Both the position numbers and the translations under genes were made by a program. The notes beneath the pieces are model-generated. The model was not told the origin of the DNA. It saw only the letters and a list, made by a program, of their open reading frames with translations, and made no database searches. This document shows positions 36,658 to 47,800 of a stretch of DNA of 64,000 nucleotides, one piece after another. Origin of the DNA: Datisca glomerata (Eukaryota; Streptophyta; Magnoliopsida; Cucurbitales; Datiscaceae); NCBI GenBank assembly GCA_003255025.1, contig QANY01000230.1, positions 359,787 through 423,786 of the forward strand. The letters are read 5' to 3'. Every line of letters starts with the position of its first letter. The first letter of the stretch is position 1.

Positions 36658-37269
36658 TGTATGATTCGTTAGGAAAGCTTGAATTCCAAATCTTGTAAGA
36701 TCATGTTCTCAACCATGCATATCACTAAATCTCTAAAACAAAAGTCACTAGCATGTTTTATAAACAAATTTTAACGAGTGAATAAAAAGATCTAGTAGAC
36801 ATGTATAGGAGTTCATGATTACTCAGGATTTAGACTGATCAACATATGATCATCGAATTGATGTGTATTAAACATTTATTATAAATGGTATGTTGATAAA
36901 GATATTAATTCACATCGGTCTAGGTCATATATAATCTCATTATATAAAGTACATTCACTAAGATGTCTATCCACATCAATGATCTGAATCTATCACACAC
37001 ATTCATAATACTTAGTGAACCATACTAGCAACCATTCATTAAAGATTTCATACTTTAATATGTTGCTGATAATTTTATTCATTATCTATGATCTTAATCA
37101 TCTCATACTAATACAAGATCATAGTCTCATGAATGAATATGAAATTTTCATATTTGTATATAAATTATTCAACAATAATTTAAAAAATGATTATAAGAAA
37201 AATGTAATACTTATTAAATTTTATATCAAAAAGTCAATACACATGCTTTGAGGGCATAACCCCCCAACA
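36658..37269 (-). repeat. Candidate solo LTR (copia-like)
   Basis: On the minus strand it begins TGTTGGGGGTTATGCCCTCA and ends AATCATACA, so TGT/ACA bound about 612 bp. The TGTTGGG-TTATGCCCT start is common in plant copia LTRs. No internal domain or second LTR is next to it, and the 5-bp flanks (actaa, gatgt) do not match. It may have inserted into the pararetrovirus-like segment with loss of the far side. Confidence 0.45.
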
Positions 37270-37576
37270 GATGTTTTTGGATCATTTTTTTTTAGTGTAT
37301 TAATTTTTGTTATTTGGATAACTTTAAATTTACCTATTATATTTTTTTAGTAGCATGAATGAGATAATTTATTTTATAGTTAAAAATGTAAAATAACATG
37401 TTAATGAGTTTTAAATAGGCTTTTACGGATCAAATCATGACAAACAGTTTTACAATCCAGTCCTATGATGTGTCAAACGTAGTACAAGTAATACACTTTT
37501 TTAACAACTACAACACCAAATATTGGATAATATTATTTAATCCAGTACAATATAATCTGACATATTTAATACAATA

Positions 37577-37601
37577 CTATTCTGACTGTCAAACGAGGCC
37601 T
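37577..37601 (-). repeat. Right arm of the widely spaced inverted repeat
   Basis: This is the partner of 30697-30721. The outer end reads aggcct followed by aaaac. Confidence 0.45.
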
Positions 37602-37839
37602 AAAACTTAGCACTTACTATTCATATCGTGTTCAATGAACCTGTTCGAGATTAAACAAATGTACGTGGTATTCAATAAATTTGGTATGTTTCAAGAAAGC
37701 GTTGAGAGCTCAATAAATGAAATGTGAGTTTGACAAATGTGTTGCGAGTTTAATAAATATGTTAGATGTTCACTGTACTTACCTCGATAAGAGCATGCCT
37801 AGTTGAAAGAAACTCGTATATTAGGAGGAACATTTACTT

Positions 37840-38560
37840 TCCAAAGTAACTTCCAAAAACTAGAGTGCAAAAATGAAGGATGATAGGTGGCATATAAAGA
37901 CTTCTCCGCAAGACTTTACTTTGGACACTACCCAAAAAATCTCATACAAATGGAGATATTGTTCATACTTATAAACTCATTATCCTCACCACTTCTAGCA
38001 ACTGTGGGATTTCGGTCGCACATCTAACAATCTTCCTCTCAAATAATGGACCATGTTGTTCCTCTGTTCACGTCCCTTAAACAATCATCCATTCGTTTAT
38101 CTTTCTCATTAGGAATAATCACCGCTTCATCAAGATCAACTCCTTTTCACTGCGTTGGTCTGTGAAGCACTAGAGTACCACCAGCCTCAAGTGCTTGATC
38201 TATCTAGGCCAACTCATCTCCATCGCGTTGCGGAGACATGCCTTATCTGAAGCACCAGAGCATCATCAACTGCCTTGAGCTTAAATATGGGTCTATCGCG
38301 AGTCAACCGGGCATCCAAAGATTTACTCCACATGCACGGCTAAGTTTGGGGCACGACTCTGATACCACTTGTTAGGATAACAAACACCACATGTCTCCAC
38401 ATTGATATGATATTGTACGTTTTGGGCCTAGAACCGTACAACTTTACTTTTAAACTTTATTCAAAGAGCCTCATACCAATTGAAATATTATACATAATTA
38501 TTAACTCATTATATCCTTACTACTTCTAACTAATGTGGGGTTTTGATCGCACACCTAACA
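37840..38560 (-). mobile_element. TRIM-like small LTR retroelement
   Basis: A 191-bp LTR (38370-38560, tgttaggataac to cacacctaaca) and a diverged copy ending at 38029 (cgcacatctaaca) flank about 340 bp of non-coding internal DNA. Beside the right LTR on the minus strand is TGGTATCAGAG, a Met-tRNA primer site, and a purine-rich GAGAGGAAGA tract abuts the left copy. The total length of about 720 bp and the lack of genes fit a TRIM. The left boundary is approximate. Confidence 0.65.
38370..38560 (-). repeat. 5' LTR of the TRIM-like element
   Basis: This is the better-preserved copy, with perfect TGTTAGG/CCTAACA-type ends. It shares tataaactcatta-, gtggg- and cgcacatctaaca-like blocks with 37890-38029. 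Confidence 0.7.
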
Positions 38561-39361
38561 CAATCATTGTTACTGATTCAATATTATAAGTTAATACTAA
38601 TAGTTAAACTCCTGATTACTCATCTAAAAATATTTTAGATGTCATGGTTCCTAGTATAATATAGAATTCGTACGTTGCTTATTTTCCTAGTATGCAAATT
38701 TTAATAGTAGATTGTAGGTGACGTGGCCTGTCAATTACTTTCGACAAAAACAATGTTGATTAATGGAGAGTGGAGACTAAGACAGGACAATTAGGGAGAT
38801 AAAAGAATGAGTATGCAATTTAAGTGGATAGTCGACATGCAATGGTGTGTTAACGTATAGTGGGTAACGATGCCAAAAGTGCTGGAACTAACGTTTTATG
38901 TAGTTTTTCTTCCTTGTTTCACTTTGGTTTGTTGGTATCTAAGTTTTAAGATTTTTTTATGGTATTGAGTTTATCGATCATTGGATCACCTCACGTAAAC
39001 ATAATCTAATAGAGGATTAGTATTTAATATGGTACTGGCTCTGATATTAAAGAACTACTCTTAAGTTTTAAATCATTTATTTGAAATGTTTAATTATTTT
39101 GAATTATTTTCATGTTGATATATATTCTTTGCAATTGCTTTAAGGGTCCTTTGAGTTGAATATCTAGAACAGTCATAGTAATTAGTTAAAATTATAGAAA
39201 GCATTATTGACATGTTTAATAACGCATCATAACCTACAGAGTAAAAGATTAAAATTAGATTGTTATTTGATATAGGCATAATTTTATGAAAAGTTGTGTT
39301 AATAAATTGAAGTTATCTAATACACTTTTAATTGATATTACACATAAAAGACTAGGGCATG

Positions 39362-39403
39362 TAGCCCAATGGTAAAAAAATGAGGATTTTATTCTCAAAT
39401 CCC
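39362..39403 (+). repeat. Possible tRNA-derived SINE head
   Basis: TAGCCCAATGG (39362-39372) fits the pol III A box TRGYNNARNNG exactly, and TTCTCAAATCCC (39392-39403) approximates a B box. A poly-A-rich stretch follows about 30 bases later. There is no tRNA fold and no target duplication was identified. Confidence 0.35.
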
Positions 39404-40183
39404 AAGATGTATAACTCCACATCCACTAAACAAAAAAAGTATTATATGTAAAAACATAGTGATGTGCAATTTTAACATTAAAACTAATAACGACGGAATA
39501 AAACTTAATAAAATCCATTTTAATTGACAACAAATTTAGTGATTTTATGGTTTAATTTGATAAATTTTATAATATAACTTTACATAATTTCAAAAAAAAA
39601 TCACCATTATACATATAAATATAATACACATTATACCACAACATAGTGTTTAGAATGGTAGCTGATTAGATTTCTGAATTTTGAATTCTTTTATTTTTAG
39701 TGATGTTGGTAATTGCATTCTTTTCAAATGATTTATTTTTATGTTTTCATTTTTGATTATTTTATTTCATTTAAATATTATGTTGAGTTTGACTAAATAA
39801 TAAGGGTGGTACACTAATAATTATATTTAATATATATTATTTGGTAAAATGTGAAAGAACACACAGGGTGGAGTGATATATTTATTGTTTCTGAGCAAAT
39901 TAGGAGTTGAATTACGTAGATATTATTTCTGAAATCTGAAATTGTGGTTATGCTGCTAACTGATGATATATTTATTGTTCATTTGTTTAATTTAAAACTT
40001 TCCTGCCAAAACATATTCTCTGTTTGTGGAACTTTTCAGTTTAAATTATCAGTCCAGTATCAGTACTTATGGCGCCATTGACGCAACCTTATGGCGGGTG
40101 GACAATAGGAAGGAAGCAACAAGTAAGTTTCGTAACTAGTTACACGTCTTTTGTTCGAATCAGTTGATTTAGATAATTTTAAA

Positions 40184-40252
40184 TTGATATAAAGAACCAA
40201 CCGAACTGATCATTTTTTATTCGGTTTGGTTTGAAATAATTTTGAACACCTC
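40184..40252. repeat. hAT-like terminal fragment
   Basis: The + strand ends ttttgaacacctcta, so the inverted end reads TAGAGGTGTTCAAAA, preceded by accaaccgaactg and cggtttggttt strings. These match the terminal style of the elements at 21318 and 58196. The opposite end was not found. Confidence 0.4.
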
Positions 40253-41667
40253 TAATTTAATCTATCATTGAAAGTTGTTTGTATGGTGTACTTGGTGAAA
40301 TGTTTTCTAAAAGACGAAAGGTTTGACTTGTATTTTCTGTTTGTGCATCTTTTTAATTTAATCTTGTTGGAATTGGGCTCTACCTAATCAACCAATTTTG
40401 GGACATATATGTTTGGTTGTTTCTCTCTCTCACTCCATGTTTGTCTCAGCTCTCTCAATATCTCGATTTCTCTCTCAGTTTCGTAATCTCTCGGCTTTTC
40501 TGAGATTCACTAACAATAATAATTCATATAAAAGTTCTCTAAGATGGACTCCATAGAATTTGCATGTAAGAGAGACTCTAGAATAACTTTAATTATCTTT
40601 AGTTAGCTACAATTGTTGATTTTGGAGAACTTTTCCTGTAGTATCTTTTTTAGGATAAATTTTTGCCTCGTGATTGAGTTAATTAGATTAAATAACCAGC
40701 GAGAAGAAATTTATTTACTCATTTTGAAGACAATTGTAAATTTAAATTTTAATGAAAAATGTTTTTTATATCTTAATTTTTCTCACTCGTACATATTTGT
40801 GTATATATATATATATATATAATAATAACATAAAAGACATCGTAAACAAGAATAGAGTCAGTGACTCACTAAACTCGAGTTTTGACTCTGTCCCGAAAAC
40901 ACACATGTAACTTTGCTTTAGAACTAGAATTAACTTGGCAAGGTAAATCAAGGTAGCCCCGTTTTCTAAAGTAATTTAATTACCTAATGAGAGATTGTGA
41001 TTACTTATGACTTAGGATTAGTTTCTAAAATGTTTAATCAATGTCAATTTATTCCTGCCGCAAGTATCATTAACTCATGTTGGCACTAAAGGACTTTTTG
41101 GAGTACCTGGCACGCTACGGGACCAAACGTAAGAGCTTACGTTTGTTGAAATGAATCAATGTCCTTACAGATACTACAGGTCCTATGTTGGCTGCTTCTG
41201 TCCATTTCTCCTTCCAAATTGGTTCATAAAAAGCTAATTTCGTATTCGCTTTTAGCTTTTGTGGAAAAGCCTGCCCTAGTTGTTAACTCAATAGAAATTA
41301 TTGGAGCCGGCCTTGGGGGAAAAAGTTGACATTTTTTAGAATAATTTTGGATGTCTTTTGTTTCATGTTTATCTAAAATTTATGATACATAAATCCAATA
41401 ATGAAACTTAAAACTATTTTACATCAACAAATTTCTATGCAGAGTATGTTGTGGATAATTCTTAAAGGCCGTAGATGTCTGACATGTGTCTTAGAATTTA
41501 AAGTCGAAATGATCATAAATATCGGGCCTAGATGAACTTGGCTCATTCAATTGTTCTAGAGAACAACTTGAATGCCCACCTTCAAAAAGCTTAGCTCGTC
41601 ATCAACCTAGGTCGGAACCCTACCTGTCCACGTCACTGTCATCATCGCAGGTGCACAGGGAACTTAA

Positions 41668-43063
41668 CAATGGCGGAGCCACTCATAAGGGAGTGACCCC
41701 ACTCACTTTTTAATTTTTTAATTTTTCGTATAGGAAATTTTTTATTTTTGACCGTTTTTAAATTGAAACACCACTAGATTTCTCCAGTTTTAGACCTTTT
41801 ATTTTCAATTTTTTAATCCTAAAATATTTTTTTACCCTTAAATTAAAAAATCTAATTTCACTTCCTTCCTCACCCCCGACCATTTTCCCCAACAACATCA
41901 TTTTCTTCGTGACTTCGTATTCCTCACCTCACGGCGCGGTGGTGGTCCCCTAGCCCGAGCCTGACGAAGCCAACGGACGGAGCTGCACCAGAAAGGCAGC
42001 ATTGCACGACGGTCGACGACGGAGTCTCTCTCTCTCTCTCTCTCTCTCTCCCTCGAGTCTCGAGCTCTATATCTCGAGTTGTCTTCTCTGTCGAGCTCTG
42101 TCTCATGAGCTCTGCACGACGCCAAGGACCAAGGTATATCTTCTCTCTCTCTCGAGCTCCGTCTGCGACGACCGACGAGTTTTTGAGACTCGATTTGAGT
42201 TTTTGATATGTATTTTGCTATATGTTCTTGAGATTGTTGTTGAGATCTGTTGCGATTTTGTTCTATGTGATTCTGTCATTTTGCTATGTATTTTTTTAGG
42301 TTTTTATCAACTGAGATCTGTTGTGCTGATGTGTATTTTACTAATTGATGTAAATTTTCTGTTATGTTGATTATTGAGTAGAAATTGTGGTTGATTGTTA
42401 AAAATCTATGCAGTTTTGTAACTAATTATTTATTCGAAATTTGTTTTTGTGCTAAAATGGAAAAAAATTTCAAAAGTAAATCAATGAAACCGATGAGGGA
42501 GGGTAGTATGTTCGAAGCTTGGGTTTCATGGTTGATCACTTTGTTTGGGGTTATTACTTACTGGAAATGTTTTAGTTTCGTTTTGGAACTAAGTGTTCTA
42601 TTTTTGCTTTTTTGTGTTAAACAACCAAAATAAATTCATGTGAGAGCTCGGTGAAAATCAAGAGGAGCGGCCAAATTCAAGAAGTGGTTTTACGTGATGT
42701 TCTCACTGTAAGGGCAACATAGATCTGTTCGTTGATCAGAGAAGACGGTTCATTTATAACTTTTGTAGTTAATATAGATATTACTAAAAAAAATTATTGT
42801 ATCTTTTTTTTTTTTGTTAAATACGTTAGGTTGCCTCTATTTTAGTTATGAAAAATACTATTGTGAACGTAAAAAACAAAGTCATATTAAGTTCAACTTG
42901 AAAAATATATCATAAAATAATGAATTTTATAAACCATAAACAGCAAAAAAATCTTAAAATTGTATTATAAAGTTATAATATGTCGTAAAAGACACTGACA
43001 CGGATAAAAAATATGTTGTAAAAGACAATAACCTCCTAAAGTTAATTCCTGGCTCTGCCTTTG
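41668..43063. mobile_element. 1.4-kb non-autonomous hAT-like element with perfect 8-bp target duplication
   Basis: The ends CAATGGCGGAGCCA and, inverted, CAAAGGCAGAGCCA match at 12 of 14 positions. The flanks are both gaacttaa (41660-41667 and 43064-43071). CA-starting ends with 8-bp duplications are characteristic of hAT transposons. The interior contains a CT microsatellite at 42026-42050 and a GC-richer island around 41920-42170 but no transposase. The open frames at 42002-42370 and 42385-42633 show no recognisable domain and are probably chance frames. Confidence 0.8.
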
Positions 43064-43151
43064 GAACTTAACATGTGGCTGATTGAGAGTGGTTTTGGTA
43101 AGAATCTGTCACACACTTTTATTCTATCATCACCTTATATTTTATGTCAGA

Positions 43152-43879
43152 CAGTCATAGAGTCGACTCAAGTCTAAGACAGCTTAAACTTGGGCGTAGA
43201 GCCTCACTTAATATAATTAATAAGAGTCTAATCCAGTTAAAAATGACCTACATTGTTTTTTACCTTTTTTTTACTTTCAACTTATATTTTTTTTATTTAC
43301 TCGTAGAGTCTAAGCTCATTTTAGACCACAAATTTTTTTATCAACATTTTAATTTAGTTAAGACCTCTCTCCCTAATATCTATTTATTATTTTATATTAT
43401 ATTTAAAAATAAGCATTTGTTTCTCTCTCAATTTCTTCTACACCATAAAAATCGGGATCTCTTCAATGTGTTTCTCAATTTACTCTTATTTTATATTTTT
43501 CACTTGCTAATTACATGAATAATGCAATTTTTTTAATTTACAATATTAAAATCATTAGACAATGATGATGACAAAAAGTTCAATACTTTGACAATTTTTC
43601 AAAACACGAATTTTCTTCCAAAAACTTTTAAATAACTAGTAATGCTACTATCATCGGAAAAATAATTTCATTCTCTATTCGTAAATAAGCATCTCACGAA
43701 AAAGTTGAACAAACTAAAACGGTACAACACCGAAAAGATAGATTAACTAAAATTCAATAAAAATACTTATTTTAATAATTTTCTACTAAAAATAAGTAAA
43801 TGTAAAATCTAACAATTTTGCTTAGGTCCCAATATATATTTTTGCTTCGGGCCCCAATATATATTAAGCCGCTCCTGAT
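43152..43879. mobile_element. Possible second hAT-like non-autonomous element
   Basis: The left edge CAGTCATAGAGTCGACTCAA and the inverted right edge CAGGAGCGGCTTAATATATA are similar in design, and gggcccc and cttgggcg strings lie just inside each end. No matching 8-bp flanks were seen (atgtcaga, attggtca), so the left boundary may be wrong. Confidence 0.35.
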
Positions 43880-45935
43880 TGGTCATATCACATTAAATAC
43901 AGTCATCAACTCCTCAAATATCATTTAATTTTATAATCCTTGATAAGGTCACTTATCCAAGTACAACTCTTCACAGCTATTTCACTTACTTCACCCTTAG
44001 TGAAAATATATACATAGATTTGAATTATGCTCCAGAGAGTTCTTTGTCTTTTGGGTGCAAGAAACTGATTTACAGACACACGACACGTGCTCACTAGATT
44101 TGAGCTACAACAAAATGAATAGATAACTTATAACTACTAGTTCACCATCACTTGCAATGCATGTGATTTAAATAATTTTCTAATAACATGTAATATTATG
44201 ATATGATATATTCATTTATATATACATTTTTAATATAATAATTCTTAATGTCTGTTGTTACACACGAAAAATTAACACACTAAAAATTCTATTAATGTAA
44301 TATCCTAAACATACAATAATTAAACATGGGTGCAGAAATAAATTATATAGAGTATTTTGTGTTTATAGAATTTATAAAAACATATTAGATTTCATTCAAA
44401 TATATAGAGTTACTTCAAACTATATTTTTTAATGGTATGTTTTAACTAATAAAATTATATGTGATTCATTTTTTACATTTTTTTCATGCATATTATTTTC
44501 ACTTCATGAATTTTACGTTATTTCATCGTAATTGATTTTAAGTTATATCATTGATTAATAATAATTTAATTTAAAATTATTAATATTTAATCTTGACATT
44601 TAGGAAGGGTATATAAGAAATTTTATGAAGTTATCGAGGCAATTTTGTCAAAAAAATGTTCTCCCGGTAGTACTATTTATATATGCTATAAATATAAATT
44701 TATATATACTATAAATAAAACATGTATATCTAGTGTATAAAATCTACGCAATTTAATCTACATTTTATGTTACTTCAAAAATTCCAGTCAAATTAAATTA
44801 CATGTATTTCTTAACATATAATTTCGGTAAAAATTAGTCTAAAAACTCTCGCTAATTTTCTCTCTACCTATCTCTAAAGGAGAATTTCCAACTGATCATG
44901 TAAAGGTTTTTTGTCCTTTTATTGGAATTTAGATTTTTGGTCTAGAAAGGGTTTTTTGGTCCTTCCAATAGTTCTTGGGTTAATATCATATCTCTTGGAA
45001 TTTTGACTCAGAATAAGTTTACCTTTCTAAACTTTAACCCATTTTCCGATTAGTACCTAAACTTTTCTCGTTTAATAAAAAAATCTCATCTATCTAAAAT
45101 TATGTGATAACGGTGTTAAAATTTAATTTTTTTTCAAAAATACCTCTACTTGGGGGAGGGTAAATTGAGTTTAACCGTGCTAGCATTTTTCATTGGACAC
45201 AACTTTCCTTATGTATACATGTAAAAAACTTAGTTCCTTCCCTAGGTCTCACTCTAACTAAGAATGTTGATTATTTGGTTGATCAACTCTTTCTCTTACT
45301 AAGTGAGCATTTCATGATAAAAATATAAAAATGAATGGATCTTTTGGGTATACCTCATGATAATTTCCATTTCCATTTATATGATTTCATAACCAATCAT
45401 TCATGATTGGCCAAATTATTGATGCAAATAATATCCACATAATAAATGAGCAAAGTAAAAGACGCTAATTCTGAATATTTTCGATAATTCTGAATTTAAT
45501 ATTTTTCAAAAAATACGATACAATACTTTTATATTTACGAGCCAAAGTTTTAAGACACAAAAGTCAAAGTATATATTTTCTGGATACAAACTACTTTTTG
45601 TTAGGATCTATTGTAATAATGAGAAAGATTTCCGCATATATGAACAAATTGATCAATGATATCAAAATCTAACGAATCTGTCCAGGTTGACTTACTAATG
45701 TGATGCCCTAATACGTTACAGAACTTAACTTCAACCAAATGATCCAAGCAAAGCCATAATCAGAACTAATGTATCGTGTTTCTTCATAGCATTATATATT
45801 ATAAATGCATTTTCTAGCATTTAACTCCGTACCAATAAAGAATTTAGTCGCGCACTTAAAATATAGCCTAAAAAGTTAAGAGAATGTTTTGATAATGTTC
45901 TAAAAAGTCACGCACTTAGAATCAACGGTCAGTTC
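43880..45935. other. AT-rich intergenic DNA, nothing recognised
   Basis: No exon, LTR or terminal inverted repeat could be supported over these 2 kb. Confidence 0.4.
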
Positions 45936-46375
45936 AGATGGACTAAAGGAGAGGGAGATGGACTGAGCTGAGGGAGATGGAGAGAGACTGAGCTGGGGAG
46001 AGGTAGAGGCGAGAGGGACTGACTACTGAGGGAAAGGGACTGAGTTGGGGAGAGGGAGAGGGAGAGGCGAGAGGTAGTCTGACCTAATGGAGAGGGAGAG
46101 GCGAGAGGAGGCGAGAGGGAGATTCGAGAGGTAGTCTGAGCTGAGGGAGAAAGATTGAGCTGAGGGAGATGGACTGAGCTGAGGAAAGGGAGAGGTGAGG
46201 AGAGGGAGAGGTAGAGGCAGTCTAAGCTGAGGGAGAGGGAGAGGTAGGGATCGTGACCCGTGAGCTGAGGGAGAGGGAGATGGTCTTATCTGAGGGAGGC
46301 TAGAGAGGGAGAGTCGAGACTCGAGTCGAGAGGACTGAAGGTGAGATGCGAGAGGGAGAGAAGAGAACTAACCTA
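45936..46375. repeat. Polypurine GAGGGAGAGG-type irregular minisatellite
   Basis: About 440 bases consist of permuted units such as gctgagggagatggactgag, gagagggagaggcgagagg and gagaggtagtctgagctgag on the + strand. Pyrimidines are rare apart from recurring CT in GAGCTGAG. It probably belongs to the element whose end lies at 46582. Confidence 0.85.
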
Positions 46376-46402
46376 AAACCCTAATAATATATATATATAT
46401 AT

Positions 46403-46582
46403 AATATAAGGCCAGTCGGATCGGTCCAGAACTAACAAAAATTCTGGACTGGTCGGAACATTCGGTCCTCTCTAAAAGAAGGACCGAACCGACCATTAAC
46501 AAGAAAAAAATCGTCTAGGCTGATGAATTTCGGTTCAGACCGATTTAGACTAAACAGTTTGGACGTTTTTTGTACACCGCTA
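46403..46582. mobile_element. Right-hand end of a hAT-like element inserted in the copia 5' LTR
   Basis: The inverted end TAGCGGTGTACAAAAAACGT resembles TAGGGGTGTACAAA-type hAT ends, and the interior carries ccgaaccgacc strings like those at 26.2 and 58.2 kb. It abuts copia LTR sequence at 46583 (aatccaac, a candidate duplication). The matching left end was not found, so the first bases of the LTR are missing. Confidence 0.5.
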
Positions 46583-47283
46583 AATCCAACATTGGACTTA
46601 TACGTAAATAAGTATGTGTTACAGACTGTCAAATAAAGTTAAACTCAATTAAAAGTGATCAAATAAAGTTTTGGATAATTAGAGTTTTGATGATTTCATT
46701 AGATTTAGGTTCATGAAGATCATGAACCTTATTCTTATTTTTGTCTAATTGATTAATTAGGCTTTGATGGGTGTAATTGAGTTGTTCAACTAATTTTTTA
46801 TTAGGTTCTTCTTCCTTTGCAATCTTGAAAGGAGAAATAGTGATTAAAGAATTTTTATGGTTAATGTCTTTAACAGAGGATGATTTATTAATTTCTAATT
46901 TTTTAATGTTTATAGGTTGTGGACCATTTAATGTGTAAAAACTTTAAGATAATTTCTATTTTTCTGATGGGTTAAAATAAAAATATCAAAAGATAAATTA
47001 TCTATAAGGGGTTATGGTCTTCACGTCACACGATAATGGAAAATCATTCTATTCTCCATAATATCTTATCGTTCGAGAGAAAACCGAGAGGCTTAATTAA
47101 ACATGATTCTTAGATAGAGAATCGTGTAGATTTGGAAGGCCAACCGCTCGGCTCTAAACAACGATCTATCGTAATGGATTCAGGTACGCTTCCGCTCTAT
47201 ATGATTTTGATTCTGGTGTGCTCAACATGAGATCTTGGAGTTTATTGAGATACGGTTCATACAAAAGGGATTTGAATCTAATA
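46583..47283 (+). repeat. 5' LTR of copia element 2, interrupted
   Basis: It runs from aatccaacattggactt to gaatctaata. It lacks the initial TGTTGGAT, cut off by the hAT-like end, and is lengthened by the insertion at 46691-46915. Otherwise it aligns with 51788-52289. Confidence 0.8.
46691..46915 (-). pseudogene. Pararetrovirus-like fragment inside the copia 5' LTR
   Basis: Read on the minus strand, this segment is clearly homologous to about 34314-34500 (shared aaaaattctttaatc, atttctcctttcaa, attgcaaaggaagaa and ttgaacaactcaatta). The 3' LTR of the same element lacks it, so it arrived after the copia insertion. It retains a better reading frame than the 34-kb copy. Confidence 0.75.
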
Positions 47284-47285
47284 AG

Positions 47286-47296
47286 TGGTATCAAAG
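47286..47296 (+). other. Primer-binding site of copia element 2
   Basis: TGGTATCAAAG lies two bases after the 5' LTR end and corresponds to TGGTATCAGAG for initiator tRNA-Met. The same variant is seen in the LTR array at 18-24 kb. Confidence 0.75.
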
Positions 47297-47469
47297 TAAC
47301 TTATATTGAATCATTAATAATCAAAATTAAGTTCTATATCCATGATTATATGTGTTTATATGTTTATGTTATAAGTTCTTGAATTTAATAATTAATTTTC
47401 AATTTATTATATTTGAGAACAATTATTTTTTCTATGATTTTTTCCTTTTTATGCATTTGATGCCATTCA

Positions 47470-47800
47470 GAACGTTGTCGGTCGTTGTTTACGATTGGCG
47501 GCAGAAGGACATCGACGCGACAGTCTGGCCACGCTGGGATGAAAAGTCCGGCTGTTAAGGAAAGCCGTGGCTACTATAGAAGGCCGCTGATGTTAAGGAA
47601 AGTCACGGCCTTAGCTGCAGCTGTCAAAAGGACTCGTGTCCTTGGCCGTGACTACAAGAAGAAGCCAGCTTGGCCCGTGAACATTAGAAATGGGTTGTGG
47701 GCTTGCCCATAACCACTAAGGAAGACTGTGGGCTTCACCCACAACCACTAAGGAAGGCTGTGGGCTTCGCCCACAGCCTTGTTTTGAAAGGGTAAGGATT
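47470..47800 (+). other. GC-rich structured leader of copia element 2 with strong hairpins
   Basis: This is an island of higher GC in otherwise AT-rich leader DNA. It contains three successive related units, each with a potential stem-loop. The clearest is 47756-47778: GGCTGTGGGC, loop TTC, GCCCACAGCC, a perfect 10-bp stem. A weaker copy lies at about 47725-47743 and another near 47693-47714, with the spacer accactaaggaag between units. The open frame 47485-47712 is probably incidental. The equivalent leader of element 1 lacks this island. Confidence 0.65.

Larger units (their letters stand above)
38561..41659. other. AT-rich intergenic DNA
   Basis: No gene was found. It holds a possible SINE head at 39362-39403, a hAT-like end at 40184-40252, and a TA run at 40802-40821. 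A short ATG-led stretch at 40070-40130 (MAPLTQPYGGWTIGRK) has no supporting exon structure. Confidence 0.4.

Noticed and set aside
40070..40130. ATG-led MAPLTQPYGGWTIGRK with a following gtaagt
   Set aside because: It looks like a first exon with a splice donor, but no following exon, family match or promoter could be found.
42002..42370. 122-codon plus-strand frame
   Set aside because: Its beginning is a CT microsatellite and the rest is low complexity inside a non-autonomous hAT element.
47485..47712. Small basic protein frame in the copia leader
   Set aside because: It is Arg/Lys-rich but overlaps the hairpin island, and a second overlapping frame is equally open. No homologue is recognised.
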